A stretch of DNA of 64,000 bases from G963665405 sp963665405 (GCA_963665405.2 CAXXUH010000004.1:1178001-1242000); one strand, 5' to 3'; shown: positions 41,892 to 52,188, counted from the first letter of the stretch. Program-made: numbers and translations. Notes: a model not told the origin generated them from the sequence alone.

Positions 41892-42320
41892 GGGGCCATT
41901 CTACAATAGCGGGCCCCACGCCCACAACGCGGATTCAGGCCATGGTAGACGGGCTCTGGGCCCGAGGGGTGTGCAGAAGAGCGAAGCGCCTCGCCTACCT
42001 TTCCGTGGGAGTGGGGTCGGGTTCGAACCTCAGAGGGGGACGCGCGCGAACGCAGTTGCCGGCGCGTGGCCCCTTCCCATCCCACGCCAAGCGAGGCAGC
42101 AGGGGGTTCCAAAGGGGGCTATGCCCCCTTTGCGGGGTTGGGGTGCCCCCAAACTTCAGGGTGGGTGGGCGGGAAAGAGATGGCACCCAGGGTGGGGCAC
42201 TTGCAACCGCCGCTCGCGGTGTCAATGCGAAGCGTCGCCGGCAGCGATCCTATGGGTGCCGTCCACCGCGGGACGCTCAAAAAGATGGGTGCTGACGGGA
42301 GGTCCGAAATCCGTACAAGT
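41892..42320. other. Intergenic region with a second repeat family (GGGGGTTCCAAAGGGGGC type)
   Basis: No gene supported. It contains a decayed copy of the composite repeat start (GGTGTGCAGAAGAGCGAAGC, 41968-41988). At about 42101-42175 lies another hairpin-rich unit: AAAGGGGGCTATGCCCCCTTT, then GCGGGGTTGGGGTGCCCCCA and GGTGGGTGGGCGGG. A related unit occurs at about 54160-54235. Confidence 0.6.
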
Positions 42321-42322
42321 AC

Positions 42323-42351
42323 TTGACGCCGTATTGTCGATAATACATACT
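42323..42351 (+). promoter_or_regulatory. Promoter with overlapping dyad operator of the PadR gene
   Basis: TTGACG at 42323-42328 serves as -35 and CATACT at 42346-42351 is in -10 position. Between them lies the near-palindrome GTATTGTCGATAATAC (42331-42346). PadR-type repressors usually bind such AT-rich dyads in their own promoters, so autoregulation is likely. GGAGGG and the GTG start follow. Confidence 0.6.
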
Positions 42352-42363
42352 TTGGAGGGATTT

Positions 42364-42723
42364 GTGGCTACCAGGGAGGCTCCCCTAGAGTTGTATCGCC
42401 GAGAGCTCCTCAAAGGCAGCACTGAGACGCTCCTTCTCTCGCTTCTTGCGACCGAGTCGATGTATGGCTACCAGCTGGTGAGAGAGATGGACAAACGGAG
42501 CAGTGGCTACTTCCGCTTCAAGGAAGGCACGCTCTACCCCGCCCTTCATCGCCTGGAGCGCGAGGGTCTCGTTCAAGGGGAGTGGGGCGAATCCCCGAAC
42601 GGGCAGAGCAGGCGCTACTACCGCGTGACCCCCAAAGGCCACCACCGGCTGGAATCGATGCTGGAGGAGTGGCAGCTGTTCACCAACGCCGTCAACCTGG
42701 TCGCCCAGAGCAGAACCACCTAG
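42364..42723 (+). CDS. PadR-family transcriptional regulator
   Basis: 119 residues. The winged helix shows LLKGSTETLLLSLLATES, MYGYQLVREMDKRS, YFRFKEGTLYPALHRLEREG and YYRVTPKGHHRLESMLEEW, the textbook PadR pattern. GTG 42364 follows GGAGGG. The frame stays open far upstream through repeat DNA, but the promoter at 42323 excludes that. The next gene is a HAAS-type membrane protein, the usual partner. PadR proteins of this layout repress their operon until a membrane or chemical stress signal. Confidence 0.93.
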   Translation: MATREAPLELYRRELLKGSTETLLLSLLATESMYGYQLVREMDKRSSGYFRFKEGTLYPALHRLEREGLVQGEWGESPNGQSRRYYRVTPKGHHRLESMLEEWQLFTNAVNLVAQSRTT

Positions 42724-42724
42724 C

Positions 42725-42800
42725 AGAATCATGATCTCCCCCCTTCCGGGCGAGGAAGGGAGCGAGGGGGATGGTCGAAAGGGTTCCTTTGAGGCCCTAA
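42725..42800 (+). repeat. C-rich hairpin module related to 35661-35715
   Basis: CCCCCCTTCCGGGCGAGGAAGG and GGGGGATGGTCGAAAGGGTT match the hairpin-C part of the repeat at 35661. Here it appears alone, without hairpins A and B, between the PadR gene and its membrane partner. Confidence 0.6.
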
Positions 42801-42824
42801 TAGACGTTTGAGGTCCGGCTGGAC

Positions 42825-43796
42825 ATGGCGTCTCCGAGTAACGGGTATCTCTCTAATCTCGGCCGGGAGCTGCACCTGGCGGCTCCCCAGTCGGCCGAGA
42901 TTCTTTCCGAGCTGGAAGGGCACATCGAGGACCGCGTCCACGAGCTCGAGGCGAAGGGCGTCGCGCCCGCCGATGCGCTTTCCAGGACGCTCCGAGAGCT
43001 GGGCGCGTCGCGCAGCATCGCCCGGCAGCTCTACGAGGTTCATAGCCGGGGCACCTGGTACCACACCGCTCTCGCCGCCCTCCCTCACCTGCTACTTTCA
43101 GGCGTATTCGCCCTCTCTTTGTGGGCAAGCCCCGGTTGGGTGATCGCCCTCCTGCTGCTGGCGCTCGGTGTCAGCTTCTTCGGCTGGAAGCGGGGCCGGC
43201 CCAACTGGACATACCCCTGGCTGGGATACTGGCTCGTCGCCCCGATCATGTCCTGGGGGCTGGCGATGAGCGCCGTGGGATACGGCGCGTGGGGGGTGGT
43301 GACACAGGGCGCGCTGCCTCTTGGCCTGCCCATCTATATCGCTTCGTTCGTCTACTTCGCTCTGTCGCTCTGGATCGTCGTCAGGGTCGTCTCCAAGGTG
43401 GCCCGGCGAGACTGGGTGATGGCCTCTCTGACACTCCTTCCGGTACCCTTCCTCGCGTATTGGTTCTTCTTCTTCTACGACCGGCCGGACGTCCTCCCTG
43501 GTGGTGGACAGGCCGCTCAGGAGTTTGGAAGCAGCGGCGCGGTCGTTTTCCTGGTGCTCGCCATAGCGACGGCGATCTTCTTCCGGGTCGGGCGGCGCGT
43601 GCTCAGAGCGGCGCTTCTGGTGATCACCGCACCGTCGGTGGTGGTGCTGGCGTGGCTCAGCTTCCAGGGCGGGCCCGGATTCATCGCGGCGTTCGCCTTC
43701 TCCGTTCTGGCGCTGATCGTGCTGCTGATGCCGGCGTTTCTCCACAAGCCCCGTAGGGGCGAGGAGATGTCGGCACCCTCCAGCAATACGGGTTGA
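42825..43796 (+). CDS. Membrane protein with N-terminal HAAS/permease-prefix domain
   Basis: 323 residues. Residues about 1-75 are soluble and helical (YLSNLGRELHLAAPQSAEIL, ELEGHIEDRVHELEAKG, LRELGASRSIARQLYEVH), the pattern of HAAS or permease-prefix domains. About seven membrane helices follow from 80 to 315. These proteins are almost always paired with PadR regulators, as here, and are thought to sense or modulate the envelope; the exact activity is unknown. Confidence 0.82.
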   Translation: MASPSNGYLSNLGRELHLAAPQSAEILSELEGHIEDRVHELEAKGVAPADALSRTLRELGASRSIARQLYEVHSRGTWYHTALAALPHLLLSGVFALSLWASPGWVIALLLLALGVSFFGWKRGRPNWTYPWLGYWLVAPIMSWGLAMSAVGYGAWGVVTQGALPLGLPIYIASFVYFALSLWIVVRVVSKVARRDWVMASLTLLPVPFLAYWFFFFYDRPDVLPGGGQAAQEFGSSGAVVFLVLAIATAIFFRVGRRVLRAALLVITAPSVVVLAWLSFQGGPGFIAAFAFSVLALIVLLMPAFLHKPRRGEEMSAPSSNTG

Positions 43797-43853
43797 TCCA
43801 GCGCGCCGTGTCCCTCCGCCAGCTCAAGAACGCCCGAACCTGAGTCGGCCGAC

Positions 43854-44714
43854 TTGCCGACCGGCCCCTCCGTAGCGATCGTAGCGGACAGCGCGGCCGC
43901 CTTGCCCCCGGAGCTTACCGGCGACTCCAGGATCGACATCGTCCCCATGCAGTACACGTTCGGCGACGAGACCTACCTGGACGGCCGGGACCTCGACCCC
44001 ACCAGCTTCTACCGTATGCTGAAGGAGGCGCCCGTCCTGCCGACCACGTCGGCTCCGTCGCCGGCGAGCTACCTCGAAGCCTTCCAGAGGGCGGCGAGCC
44101 GCGGCCGATCCGTGGTCTGCCTGACCGTTGCCTCCCAGTTCAGCTCGTCCCACGACTCGGCCATGGCAGCGGCCCGAGAGGCGGAGGGGTTGCCCGGCGC
44201 CACGCCGATCGTCGTCCTGGACACCGAGAGCGCGGCAGGAGGCGAGGGCCTGGTCGTCGTGGAGGCCTGGAGGGCCGCAAATCGAGGACTGGGGCTGGAC
44301 GAGGTCGTCGGCGCGGCCCGATCCGTGATCCCCAGGGTCAAGCTGTTCGCGTTCCTGGACACCCTGTTCTTCCTGTGGAGGGGGGGGCGAGTGCACAGGC
44401 TGGCATACGCCGGCTCGTCGCTCCTCAAGATCAAGCCCCTGCTCGAGATGACCCGGGGGCAGGTCCGAGGCGTCGGCAGGCCCAGAACGGCCTCAAGGGC
44501 TGAAGAACGGCTGCTGACGCTGATGCGCCGGGAGGTGGGCGAGGCCAGGGTGCACGCTACAGTCATCCACGCCGACTCGGCCGAGGCAGCGGAGCGTCTA
44601 CGGGACCGGGTCGCGTCGGAGTTCACCTGCGACGATCTCTTCGTAAGCGAGTTCTCGCCCGTGATGGGCACCCACACCGGACCCGGACTCCTCGGAGTCG
44701 CCTTCTGGGCCTAA
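43854..44714 (+). CDS. DegV family (fatty-acid-binding) protein
   Basis: 286 residues with the DegV fold: VAIVADSAAALPPEL, DIVPMQYTFGDETYLDG, PTTSAPSPASYLEAF (fatty-acid carboxylate site), VVLDTESAAGGEGLVV and THTGPGLLGVAFW at the end. DegV/FakB proteins bind single fatty acids and can present them to a fatty acid kinase; no kinase is nearby. The start is TTG 43854. Monocistronic or following the PadR pair. Confidence 0.92.
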   Translation: MPTGPSVAIVADSAAALPPELTGDSRIDIVPMQYTFGDETYLDGRDLDPTSFYRMLKEAPVLPTTSAPSPASYLEAFQRAASRGRSVVCLTVASQFSSSHDSAMAAAREAEGLPGATPIVVLDTESAAGGEGLVVVEAWRAANRGLGLDEVVGAARSVIPRVKLFAFLDTLFFLWRGGRVHRLAYAGSSLLKIKPLLEMTRGQVRGVGRPRTASRAEERLLTLMRREVGEARVHATVIHADSAEAAERLRDRVASEFTCDDLFVSEFSPVMGTHTGPGLLGVAFWA

Positions 44715-44747
44715 CAGGGTGCTGAAAAACGTTTCAACCGTTTCCAC

Positions 44748-44833
44748 GCCCCCCTTTTGGTAACAAGAGGGGGAAGATTTGGCATCTGAGGGACACCCTC
44801 AGACTCCCAACAAAGGGGCTTCGCCCCTCTGCA
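44748..44833 (-). repeat. Composite hairpin repeat, copy f
   Basis: On the minus strand: GTGCAGAGG, hairpin A GGGGCGAAGCCCC (44815-44827), the linker TTGGGAGT, hairpin B CTGAGGGTGTCCCTCAG (44786-44802), then C-rich hairpin C at 44750-44773 (CCCCCTTTTG with CAAGAGGGGG). It lies between the convergent degV and aminotransferase genes. Confidence 0.88.
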
Positions 44834-44876
44834 CTCCTCACTCTTCATCAGCCTGCAAGAGCCCATAGTCCGTGTC

Positions 44877-46178
<1,302 letters not shown>

Positions 46179-46332
46179 GGCCCTGACCTCCGGTGCTGAA
46201 GTGTCCGGAGGACCATTATACGCAGAAGCCTGCAAGCAATGGACAGGAGAAGCCGGCCGCGTCATCCTTGACCGGCCGCCGCAAATGATGTACAACCCGG
46301 CCTGGAACCCCACCGAAGGAGAGTTTCGAGAG

Positions 46333-47406
46333 ATGGCAGACGAGCTTCCCGTAGGAAAGGTGCAGACCGTTCTCGGCCCGGTAGACCCCTCCGAGCTTGG
46401 GGTCACGCTTACGCACGAACACCTGCTCATCAACCTGGGCGCCCTCAAGGAGGAGCCGGAAGAGGCCACTGCGTGGGAGCTGTACCACAGCCCGCTCGAA
46501 GGCCAGACCCTGGCGTTCGTCCGGAGTCAGGGCCTGTTCAACGCCGACAACGCCAGGCTGACCAGCGTCGACACCGCGATCGAAGAGGCGATGCTATACA
46601 AGCAGTTCGGAGGCGACACGCTGGTGGATGCCACCAGCATAGGGATCGCCAGGGACCCGGTGGGGCTGGTGCGGATCTCCCGAGCGACTGGGGTGAAGGT
46701 GGTCATGGGGGCGTCGCACTACGTCGCCCCGGCCCATCCGCCGGACATGGACAGCCGCAGCGAAGACGAGATCATGGACAGGATCGTCCGAGACGTGACC
46801 GAGGGCGTCGACAGGACTAGGATCCGGTCGGGAATCATCGGCGAGGTTGGGTGCTCATGGCCCCTCGACGACAACGAACGAAAGGTCCTCCGAGCCTCGG
46901 GGCGGGCCCAGCGACTGACCGGAGCCCCGCTGCTCATTCACCCCGGAAGAGACGAGAACGCCCCGCTCGAGATCGTCGAGGTGCTCACGGAGGTCGGTGC
47001 TGACATCGGTCACACGATAATCGGACACCTGGACCGGACCGTCTTCCGGCGGGGTACCCTGAAGAAGCTGGCGGAGACCGGCTGCTACCTGGAGTGGGAC
47101 CTGTTCGGATGGGAGCAGTCCTTCTACTACCCGGCGCCGGACAAGATCGCCATGCCCGGCGACGTCAAGCGGATGGACGACATCGCCTGGATCGCGTCCC
47201 AGGGATACGGCGAGAAGATCGTTGTCGCCCACGACATCTGCAGCAAGCACCGGCTCGTCAAGTACGGGGGCCACGGCTACTTCTACCTTCTGGCCCACAT
47301 CGTGCCGCGCATGCGCCAGAAAGGGTTCTCCGACGAGCTGATCGAGAATCTCTTCAAGAAGAACCCGGCGTCGGCGCTGACCTTCGCGGAGCCCGCGAGC
47401 GCCTGA
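46333..47406 (+). CDS. Phosphotriesterase-family metal-dependent hydrolase
   Basis: 357-residue amidohydrolase-type barrel. Metal ligands are visible: THEHLLI (HxH) near 30, IIGEVGCSW (Glu as bridging ligand instead of the carboxylated Lys of true phosphotriesterases), LLIHPGRD, IIGHLDRTVF and VVAHDICSKHRL (Asp). The Glu variant points to the phosphotriesterase-homology/lactonase-like branch, whose substrates are often lactones or esters. The chosen ATG has GGAG 11 bases ahead; earlier in-frame ATGs at 46285/46288 are possible. Divergent to the class III aminotransferase, perhaps one catabolic unit. Confidence 0.9.
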   Translation: MADELPVGKVQTVLGPVDPSELGVTLTHEHLLINLGALKEEPEEATAWELYHSPLEGQTLAFVRSQGLFNADNARLTSVDTAIEEAMLYKQFGGDTLVDATSIGIARDPVGLVRISRATGVKVVMGASHYVAPAHPPDMDSRSEDEIMDRIVRDVTEGVDRTRIRSGIIGEVGCSWPLDDNERKVLRASGRAQRLTGAPLLIHPGRDENAPLEIVEVLTEVGADIGHTIIGHLDRTVFRRGTLKKLAETGCYLEWDLFGWEQSFYYPAPDKIAMPGDVKRMDDIAWIASQGYGEKIVVAHDICSKHRLVKYGGHGYFYLLAHIVPRMRQKGFSDELIENLFKKNPASALTFAEPASA

Positions 47407-47426
47407 GGCTGGGCGCGTCCGCCGCG

Positions 47427-48908
47427 CTACCGCTCTACCGGGTTCGCCACCCCGTCCCCCTCGTAGACCAGCGTGTCCGGACGGTAGATCTGCCACGAGA
47501 ACCAGAACTGGGCCCGATGGACGATCGGCGTCAGGACCGATCCCTCCAGCGGGCCGGACGTGGCCCGACCCAGCAGACTCCAAGTGCTCCCGGTCTCCCG
47601 GTCGGCGATCTCCCCGTCCTCCCGGGCGAAGAAGCTCAGCCTCTTCCCGTCGACGTTGGGGTCGAAGACGCCGATCGAACCGACGTCCCTGCCGGTCCAG
47701 ATGTCGGGCGTGCTGAACATCGACGCGGTCCCCTTCTTGAGGAAGACGACGAGGTCCTGCCCGGACAGCGTGAAATGGACGACCGGCTCGACCACCAGGA
47801 CTGAGAACGGGACGGCGAGTGCCTCGTCGCCCAGCTCGATCGCCGCGACGCGCTCCATGGCGGGCAGCCCGAAGTACGGCGGACCCTGGTACATGACCGG
47901 CCGGCCCCCGGCCTCGTAGCCGGCGTAGGGCGACAGGCCGTAGAGCCGCTGGGCGCCGGTATCCCTGCTGAGGACCAGACCATCTGGATGAGCATCCTTG
48001 AAGTCCAGCCAGGAGACGATGGCATTGGGCAGTATCTCCAGTCGCTGCCCGGTCATCTCTCCGACGATCGCCTCTCCGGAGAACTCCTGCCACCAGGACT
48101 CGGTCTGCCGGTCGTACATCACCAGGTTGCTGAAATGCAGGAAACCGGTCGTACCGAAGTCGAGGACCTCCCCGTTCACCGTCCGCCTAAACACGAAGGC
48201 GGTGTTGCACAGCGGTCAAAACGTTATCGTGACCGGCTCGCCTCCCACCACGTCGTTGACGATCTCGTGCCAGACCAAAATCTGGAGCGGGTAAGCACGG
48301 ACATCGCCGTCAATAGAGACCACTTGGACCGGCTCGTTGTCACGGATCCACTCGTCGGCCTCCTCCACCGACACGAACTTCGGGTCGTCGATCGGCGGAA
48401 TCCCGTCTCTGATCGGACCTCCGCCCAGGACCCTGGTCAGGTCTATGTTGTGGATATGGAAATCGGTGTTCGGCCAGCCGCTGATGGGAAACCGGACTCT
48501 CGCCAGAATCTCGGATAGCTCCGAGTCGCTGATGGCTCGCGGGTCTGGTGGCGTCGCAGGCTCAGGCGTCGGGGTGGCGGTGGGATTCACCGTGGGGAAC
48601 GGAGTCGGGAATGAGGTCGGGAGTGCCGTCGGGTCGGGTGCCGCCGTGGCCTCGGAGGCGGCGGTCGTCGCCGTGGGAGAAGCGGGCACGGGCGTTGTCG
48701 GAGCCTGGGTGGGACTGGCCGGCTCATCGCGCACGTCTAGATTCTCCGGGGTCGGAGAGCCGACCGACACCTCTGACGGCAGATCCGGCGGGGGCGTGGC
48801 CGTCGGCACGACCTCGGAAGCGCACGCGACCGTGGCGACCGCGAGGACGGCCAAGACCGATCCGAATCCTGCTCGCCCCGACAGCCCCAAACCCCATCGC
48901 CTCCGCAT
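47427..48908 (-). CDS. DUF3179 lipoprotein with in-frame TGA (candidate selenocysteine at residue 231)
   Basis: Two open segments in the same frame, 48908-48219 and 48215-47427, are separated only by the TGA at 48216-48218. Read through, the protein is 493 residues: a signal peptide with a lipobox-like ATVAC, a Thr/Pro/Ala-rich linker (about 35-125) and a DUF3179 domain. The domain includes DGIPPIDDPKFVSVEEAD, RAYPLQILVWHEIVNDVVGG and, at the TGA, ITF-TGA-PLCNTAFVF. The family norm there is TFCPLCNT, so TGA replaces the first Cys of CPLC; the second is kept. The rest (FGTTGFLHFSNLVMYDRQTE, SWWQEFSGEAIVGEMTG) is intact and uneroded. Sec insertion is inferred; a nonsense mutation is the alternative. 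Confidence 0.82.
48183..48202 (-). promoter_or_regulatory. Candidate bacterial SECIS hairpin of the DUF3179 gene
   Basis: Counting from the base after the TGA, positions 14-18 (CCGCC) pair with 29-33 (GGCGG) around a ten-base loop TTCGTGTTTA that contains GU. Bacterial SECIS elements are hairpins of this kind lying about 16-37 bases after the UGA with a G in the loop. Only base pairing by eye supports it. Confidence 0.55.
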
Positions 48909-48990
48909 ACACTGCGCGGCTGGGTACGGGCAAGCCGCGTCCTACGCTATATACGAGATGCGATCCTCCGCGGATCGGTTCGATCGGCGG

Positions 48991-49299
48991 CTAGCGGATC
49001 ATGAGGTTGTCGACCTCCGAGTAGTGGATGAGCTCGTTCAGCCTGGGCTCCCAAACCTCGAACTTGGCCCGGATTGCGGCGTCCTCACCCAGCTTGCTCA
49101 TCTCGGCGTCGATGTCTCCGAAGCTCTCGACCTCCCACTCCATCACGACCCGGTCGGACCGGCCGCTCTGAAAATCCGTGAGGAGCCGGGTCTTGATCTT
49201 GCCCGATCCCATCAGGCTTTCGCCTTCCTTGAGGTGCTCGACGAGGGAATCCGCCTTCCCGATCTTGGCGTAGAAAACCCGGCGATGGACGAACGACAT
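48991..49299 (-). CDS. Small dimeric alpha/beta-barrel (NIPSNAP/ABM-like) protein
   Basis: 102 residues starting at ATG 49299 after GGAGG. MSFVHRRVFYAKIGKADSLV, MEWEVESFGDIDAEMSKLG and KFEVWEPRLNELIHY give the beta-alpha-beta-beta-alpha-beta pattern of ferredoxin-like monooxygenase-type dimers. No catalytic residue can be pointed to. It is next to a second ABM-like protein (49366), so the two may act together. Confidence 0.65.
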   Translation of the reverse strand: MSFVHRRVFYAKIGKADSLVEHLKEGESLMGSGKIKTRLLTDFQSGRSDRVVMEWEVESFGDIDAEMSKLGEDAAIRAKFEVWEPRLNELIHYSEVDNLMIR

Positions 49300-49365
49300 T
49301 TCTGAAACCTCCAGCTTACAGAGATCGGGCCATCCTAACACAAAGGCGAGGCCCGGGGCTCGACT

Positions 49366-49653
49366 TCAGGAAACGACCTCGAAACGCTCGGACTCCGGCG
49401 GCCTGAACCATAGCTCGCCCGCTCCTGCCATCGCCGCGGTCCGCTCCGGGCTCGCACGCCATACATCGTAGATCTCGTTGCTGTCCCAGACGACGAGTGT
49501 CGTGATCTTGGCGGGGTCGCCGAGCGAGATCAGCGTCTGGCGGCTGACGAAGCCGGGCGCCCTGCTCTGCGCCAGCCCGTTGCCGTCCAGGAGCCTCCGC
49601 GCCTCCTCGACCTTCATCTCCTTGGCCCAGTGGTGGGTGAGAACGCCGATCAT
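49366..49653 (-). CDS. Antibiotic-biosynthesis-monooxygenase-like small protein
   Basis: 95 residues. MIGVLTHHWAKEMKVEEARRL, LISLGDPAKITTLVVWDSNE and YDVWRASPERTAAM followed by ELWFRPPESERFEVV fit the ABM dimeric alpha/beta-barrel family, which includes cofactor-free monooxygenases and haem-degrading or unknown proteins. AGGAGG precedes a pair of ATG codons; the second (49653) has the better spacing. Same strand as the NIPSNAP-like gene. Confidence 0.72.
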   Translation of the reverse strand: MIGVLTHHWAKEMKVEEARRLLDGNGLAQSRAPGFVSRQTLISLGDPAKITTLVVWDSNEIYDVWRASPERTAAMAGAGELWFRPPESERFEVVS

Positions 49654-49690
49654 CATGCACCTCCTGCGTTTCTTCCAAGGGTATGGGCCG

Positions 49691-50788
49691 TTAGACCGCC
49701 CTCTGCACCCGCGAGCGTAGCCGGCGGACCCACCCGCGGAGCATCCCGTTCGATCCGGCGACCGGCACCGATGCCGACATCATCCGATAGACCCACCCGC
49801 GGCTCACCCTGGCCGTCTGGGACGGGTCGAGCCACTCGTCGTTTCGCGCCAGCCGTTCCAGAGTTGCCAGTCCGATCAGTATCGGCCACAGGGCCGCGAG
49901 CCGAAGACGGCGGCAGCGCCGCGGGATCGCGAGGAGATAGCTCTCGGCTGCCTGGAAGTGGTCGAGCGCCGTCGCTATGCCCTCGACCAGGACGGGGCGA
50001 GCTCTGTGCGCGGCCAGGGGGTCGAGAAGCTCGTGCGGGTCGACGCCGTGACGCGCGAGATGATCCGCCGGCAGATAGCAGCGCCCTAGCCGCAGGTCCC
50101 GCGGCACGTCTCGCAGGACGTTGGTCATCTGCAACGCCTTGCCGAACCTGACGCCCAGCTCCGACATGTGATCGAGGTTCCACCTCCCGAGGGCGGGGAT
50201 GTGGGCCACCGTGATGCCGGTCCAGAACTCGCCGACGCATCCCGCCACGAGGTAGGTGTACCGGTCCAGCTCGTCCGAGCTCTTCAGAGCGACCACATCG
50301 CCGGACTCCTCTGCTGGAAACGTCCTCAGGTCGATCTCCATCCCGCTGGTCAGGGTGCGGACGACCGAGCGCACCCGGCTGCGGTCGGACTCCGCCAGGC
50401 GTTCCAGGACCGCCAGGGTGGTCGGAAAGCGATCCAGTAGCTGGCGCTCCAGGGGCGAGCATTTGAGGCCGGACATCGACCGCCCGACGCTCTCGATCGC
50501 GTCGGCCGCCGCGGGACCCTCTATCTGTTCCCTGAGCCGCAGCAGCAGCTCCAGGCGATCGGCCGGTGCGCATGACCTGGCGTCGGCAACGGTATCCGCG
50601 GTGCGCGCCAGCAGGTAGGCGAGCCCGACCGGCTCGCGCAGCGACGCGGGCAGGACCCGAAGCGTAAGGTAGAACGCCCGGGATACACCCCGCAGAACGG
50701 TCGTGAGCAGGAACTCACGATCCGTCCGAGAGGTTTCCTGAAACTTCCGTGATCTGCCGGGCCCCGAGGCGTTTTGAAGATGGACCAT
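49691..50788 (-). CDS. Squalene/phytoene synthase family protein
   Basis: 365-residue head-to-head prenyl synthase. The first aspartate motif is YLLARTADTVADAR (DxxxD), followed by SRAFYLTLRVLPASLREP; the second is QMTNVLRDVPRDLRLGRCYLP. FWTGITVAHI and the C-terminal helices fit squalene synthase-like enzymes. It would condense two farnesyl or geranylgeranyl diphosphates to squalene/presqualene or phytoene, the first step to hopanoids or carotenoids. No cyclase or desaturase is nearby, so the product is uncertain. Confidence 0.9.
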   Translation of the reverse strand: MVHLQNASGPGRSRKFQETSRTDREFLLTTVLRGVSRAFYLTLRVLPASLREPVGLAYLLARTADTVADARSCAPADRLELLLRLREQIEGPAAADAIESVGRSMSGLKCSPLERQLLDRFPTTLAVLERLAESDRSRVRSVVRTLTSGMEIDLRTFPAEESGDVVALKSSDELDRYTYLVAGCVGEFWTGITVAHIPALGRWNLDHMSELGVRFGKALQMTNVLRDVPRDLRLGRCYLPADHLARHGVDPHELLDPLAAHRARPVLVEGIATALDHFQAAESYLLAIPRRCRRLRLAALWPILIGLATLERLARNDEWLDPSQTARVSRGWVYRMMSASVPVAGSNGMLRGWVRRLRSRVQRAV

Positions 50789-50920
50789 CTTGGTGTGGCC
50801 GTAATCCCTGGACAGGCGCGGCGCAGCGCTACGCCGCCGATCCGGGCATCATAGCATAGGGTCGACCGGGACCTGGACACCGCGAAGGGAGCGGAGGCCG
50901 TGGTGCGCTGGGAACGAGGG

Positions 50921-51697
50921 TTAGGACACCGTCGCGAGAGCCGACCGCTTTCTGGCAAGTTCGGTCGCTTGTCTGTACCCAAGAGCGGTAAGCTTGAAGC
51001 CGGCAGACCTATCTCCGTCGACCAACCGGAGTTGATGGACGCGCCGAATGGCGTTCGACACCGTGGGGGCCTTGTATCGATCCATGTCCTTGCGCAGCTG
51101 CGAGCTGGAAGCTCTCTCTGGGTAGTAGTGCGCAAGGAGGAGTAGAATCTCTTCGTTCGCGGTTTCGGCCGCAAGGACGAGCCTCCTGTGCCCAAAGTCC
51201 TCGACTAGAGGGTCCACGGGCAGCTGGATGAACCGGATCAGGTAATCTGCAGTGGCGACGTCGCTCTGAAGGGCGTGCCTGAAAATCTCAGTCAGGATCC
51301 ATTGAGTGGCGGCATACAAGTATCGGAGGTCACCAACGTTGGGGTCCACGTCTCCCTTGTGGGCGATGTTCCGCTTGTTCCTCAAGGTGTACATCCCTCG
51401 TGCGATGCGAGCGACCCCGAGCTTAAGGTCAGCTGCTAGCCTAGTGGGTCGCGATTCGAGCTGCTTGAGGTAGTTGTCGACCTTTGGGGCGGCATCCCAC
51501 TTGCCTACGTCCAGCCATTGCAGGACCTGAACCAGCGTCTCGACGAATTTCCCCGGCGAAGCTCTGCCCAGGGTCTCTGTTACGACATCGGTCTTGAGAG
51601 TCAGGAAGTCGTCCAATAGATCCTGGGCAAGCGTTTCTGGTAAGGCCAGCCTTAGCCCGTGGAGCACGTCATCTGCGGTCGAAGCGCTCCGGCTCAT
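50921..51697 (-). CDS. HEPN-like protein with C-terminal winged helix (third gene of a putative defence cassette)
   Basis: 258 residues from ATG 51697, which overlaps the previous stop (ATGA). Residues about 75-165 are helical and hold LRNKRNIAHKGDVDPN; R106 to H113 fits the Rx4-6H motif of HEPN ribonucleases, in the form seen in abortive-infection proteins. Residues about 195-258 (SSSQLRKDMDRYKAPTVSNA, RRVHQLRLVDGDRSAGFKLT, LGYRQATELARKR) form a winged helix. A nucleic-acid-triggered RNase is plausible. The cassette is visibly less GC-rich than the adjacent isoprenoid and protease genes. Confidence 0.68.
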   Translation of the reverse strand: MSRSASTADDVLHGLRLALPETLAQDLLDDFLTLKTDVVTETLGRASPGKFVETLVQVLQWLDVGKWDAAPKVDNYLKQLESRPTRLAADLKLGVARIARGMYTLRNKRNIAHKGDVDPNVGDLRYLYAATQWILTEIFRHALQSDVATADYLIRFIQLPVDPLVEDFGHRRLVLAAETANEEILLLLAHYYPERASSSQLRKDMDRYKAPTVSNAIRRVHQLRLVDGDRSAGFKLTALGYRQATELARKRSALATVS

Positions 51698-52188
51698 GAG
51701 TCCCTTGCCTTGTCGTTTTGAAGGACGCTTACGATCCATGAGGCGCCGGTTCTCGTGAGCGCCCATGCCCGCTGACCATCCTTCCGATTTTCGGCCGCCA
51801 TCAATAGGCCGAGCTTACGACCGGTGGCCATTGCCACGTCCCGGGGGAAGTTCTGAGGTCGAGACAACCCCGCCTGACCGAAGCTGTCACGTATGTCCGA
51901 CTGGGTTACTAACGGCTCACCGCGATGCTCACGATGGAAGTAGGCCACTGCTGCGAACCGCTGCGGGTTTCCGCGTGGCTCGGGCTTTAGGGAGCCGTAG
52001 AACTCGCTGAAAGTGATGCCTGGGGACCGGAAATTAGTGGTCGCGCTGGGATCTTTGACATCCCGGCGCAATCCAGGTGACGGCCCCAGTCGGGCCCTCA
52101 ATAGAATCTTGAAGGCCTCCATGCGGTATGGCTCAGGTACACGATCGATCTCCTGTGTTAGATCGTGTGCGATCTTCACGTCGTCCAT
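51694..52188 (-). CDS. Predicted winged-helix protein (second gene of the cassette)
   Basis: 164 residues. SEFYGSLKPEPRGNPQRFAA, VAYFHREHRGEPLVTQSDIR, DSFGQAGLSRPQNFPRDVAM and RAWALTRTGASWIVSVL look like a winged-helix domain in the C-terminal two-thirds, after a short helical arm (MDDVKIAHDLTQEIDRVPEP). No enzyme motif. The start overlaps the preceding stop by one base (TAATG) and the end overlaps the HEPN-like gene by 4 bp, so the three are a tight translational unit. Confidence 0.65.
   Translation of the reverse strand: MDDVKIAHDLTQEIDRVPEPYRMEAFKILLRARLGPSPGLRRDVKDPSATTNFRSPGITFSEFYGSLKPEPRGNPQRFAAVAYFHREHRGEPLVTQSDIRDSFGQAGLSRPQNFPRDVAMATGRKLGLLMAAENRKDGQRAWALTRTGASWIVSVLQNDKARDS

Noticed and set aside
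41890..42363. N-terminal extension of the PadR protein
   Set aside because: The frame passes through repeat DNA and the promoter/operator; GTG 42364 has a clear ribosome site.
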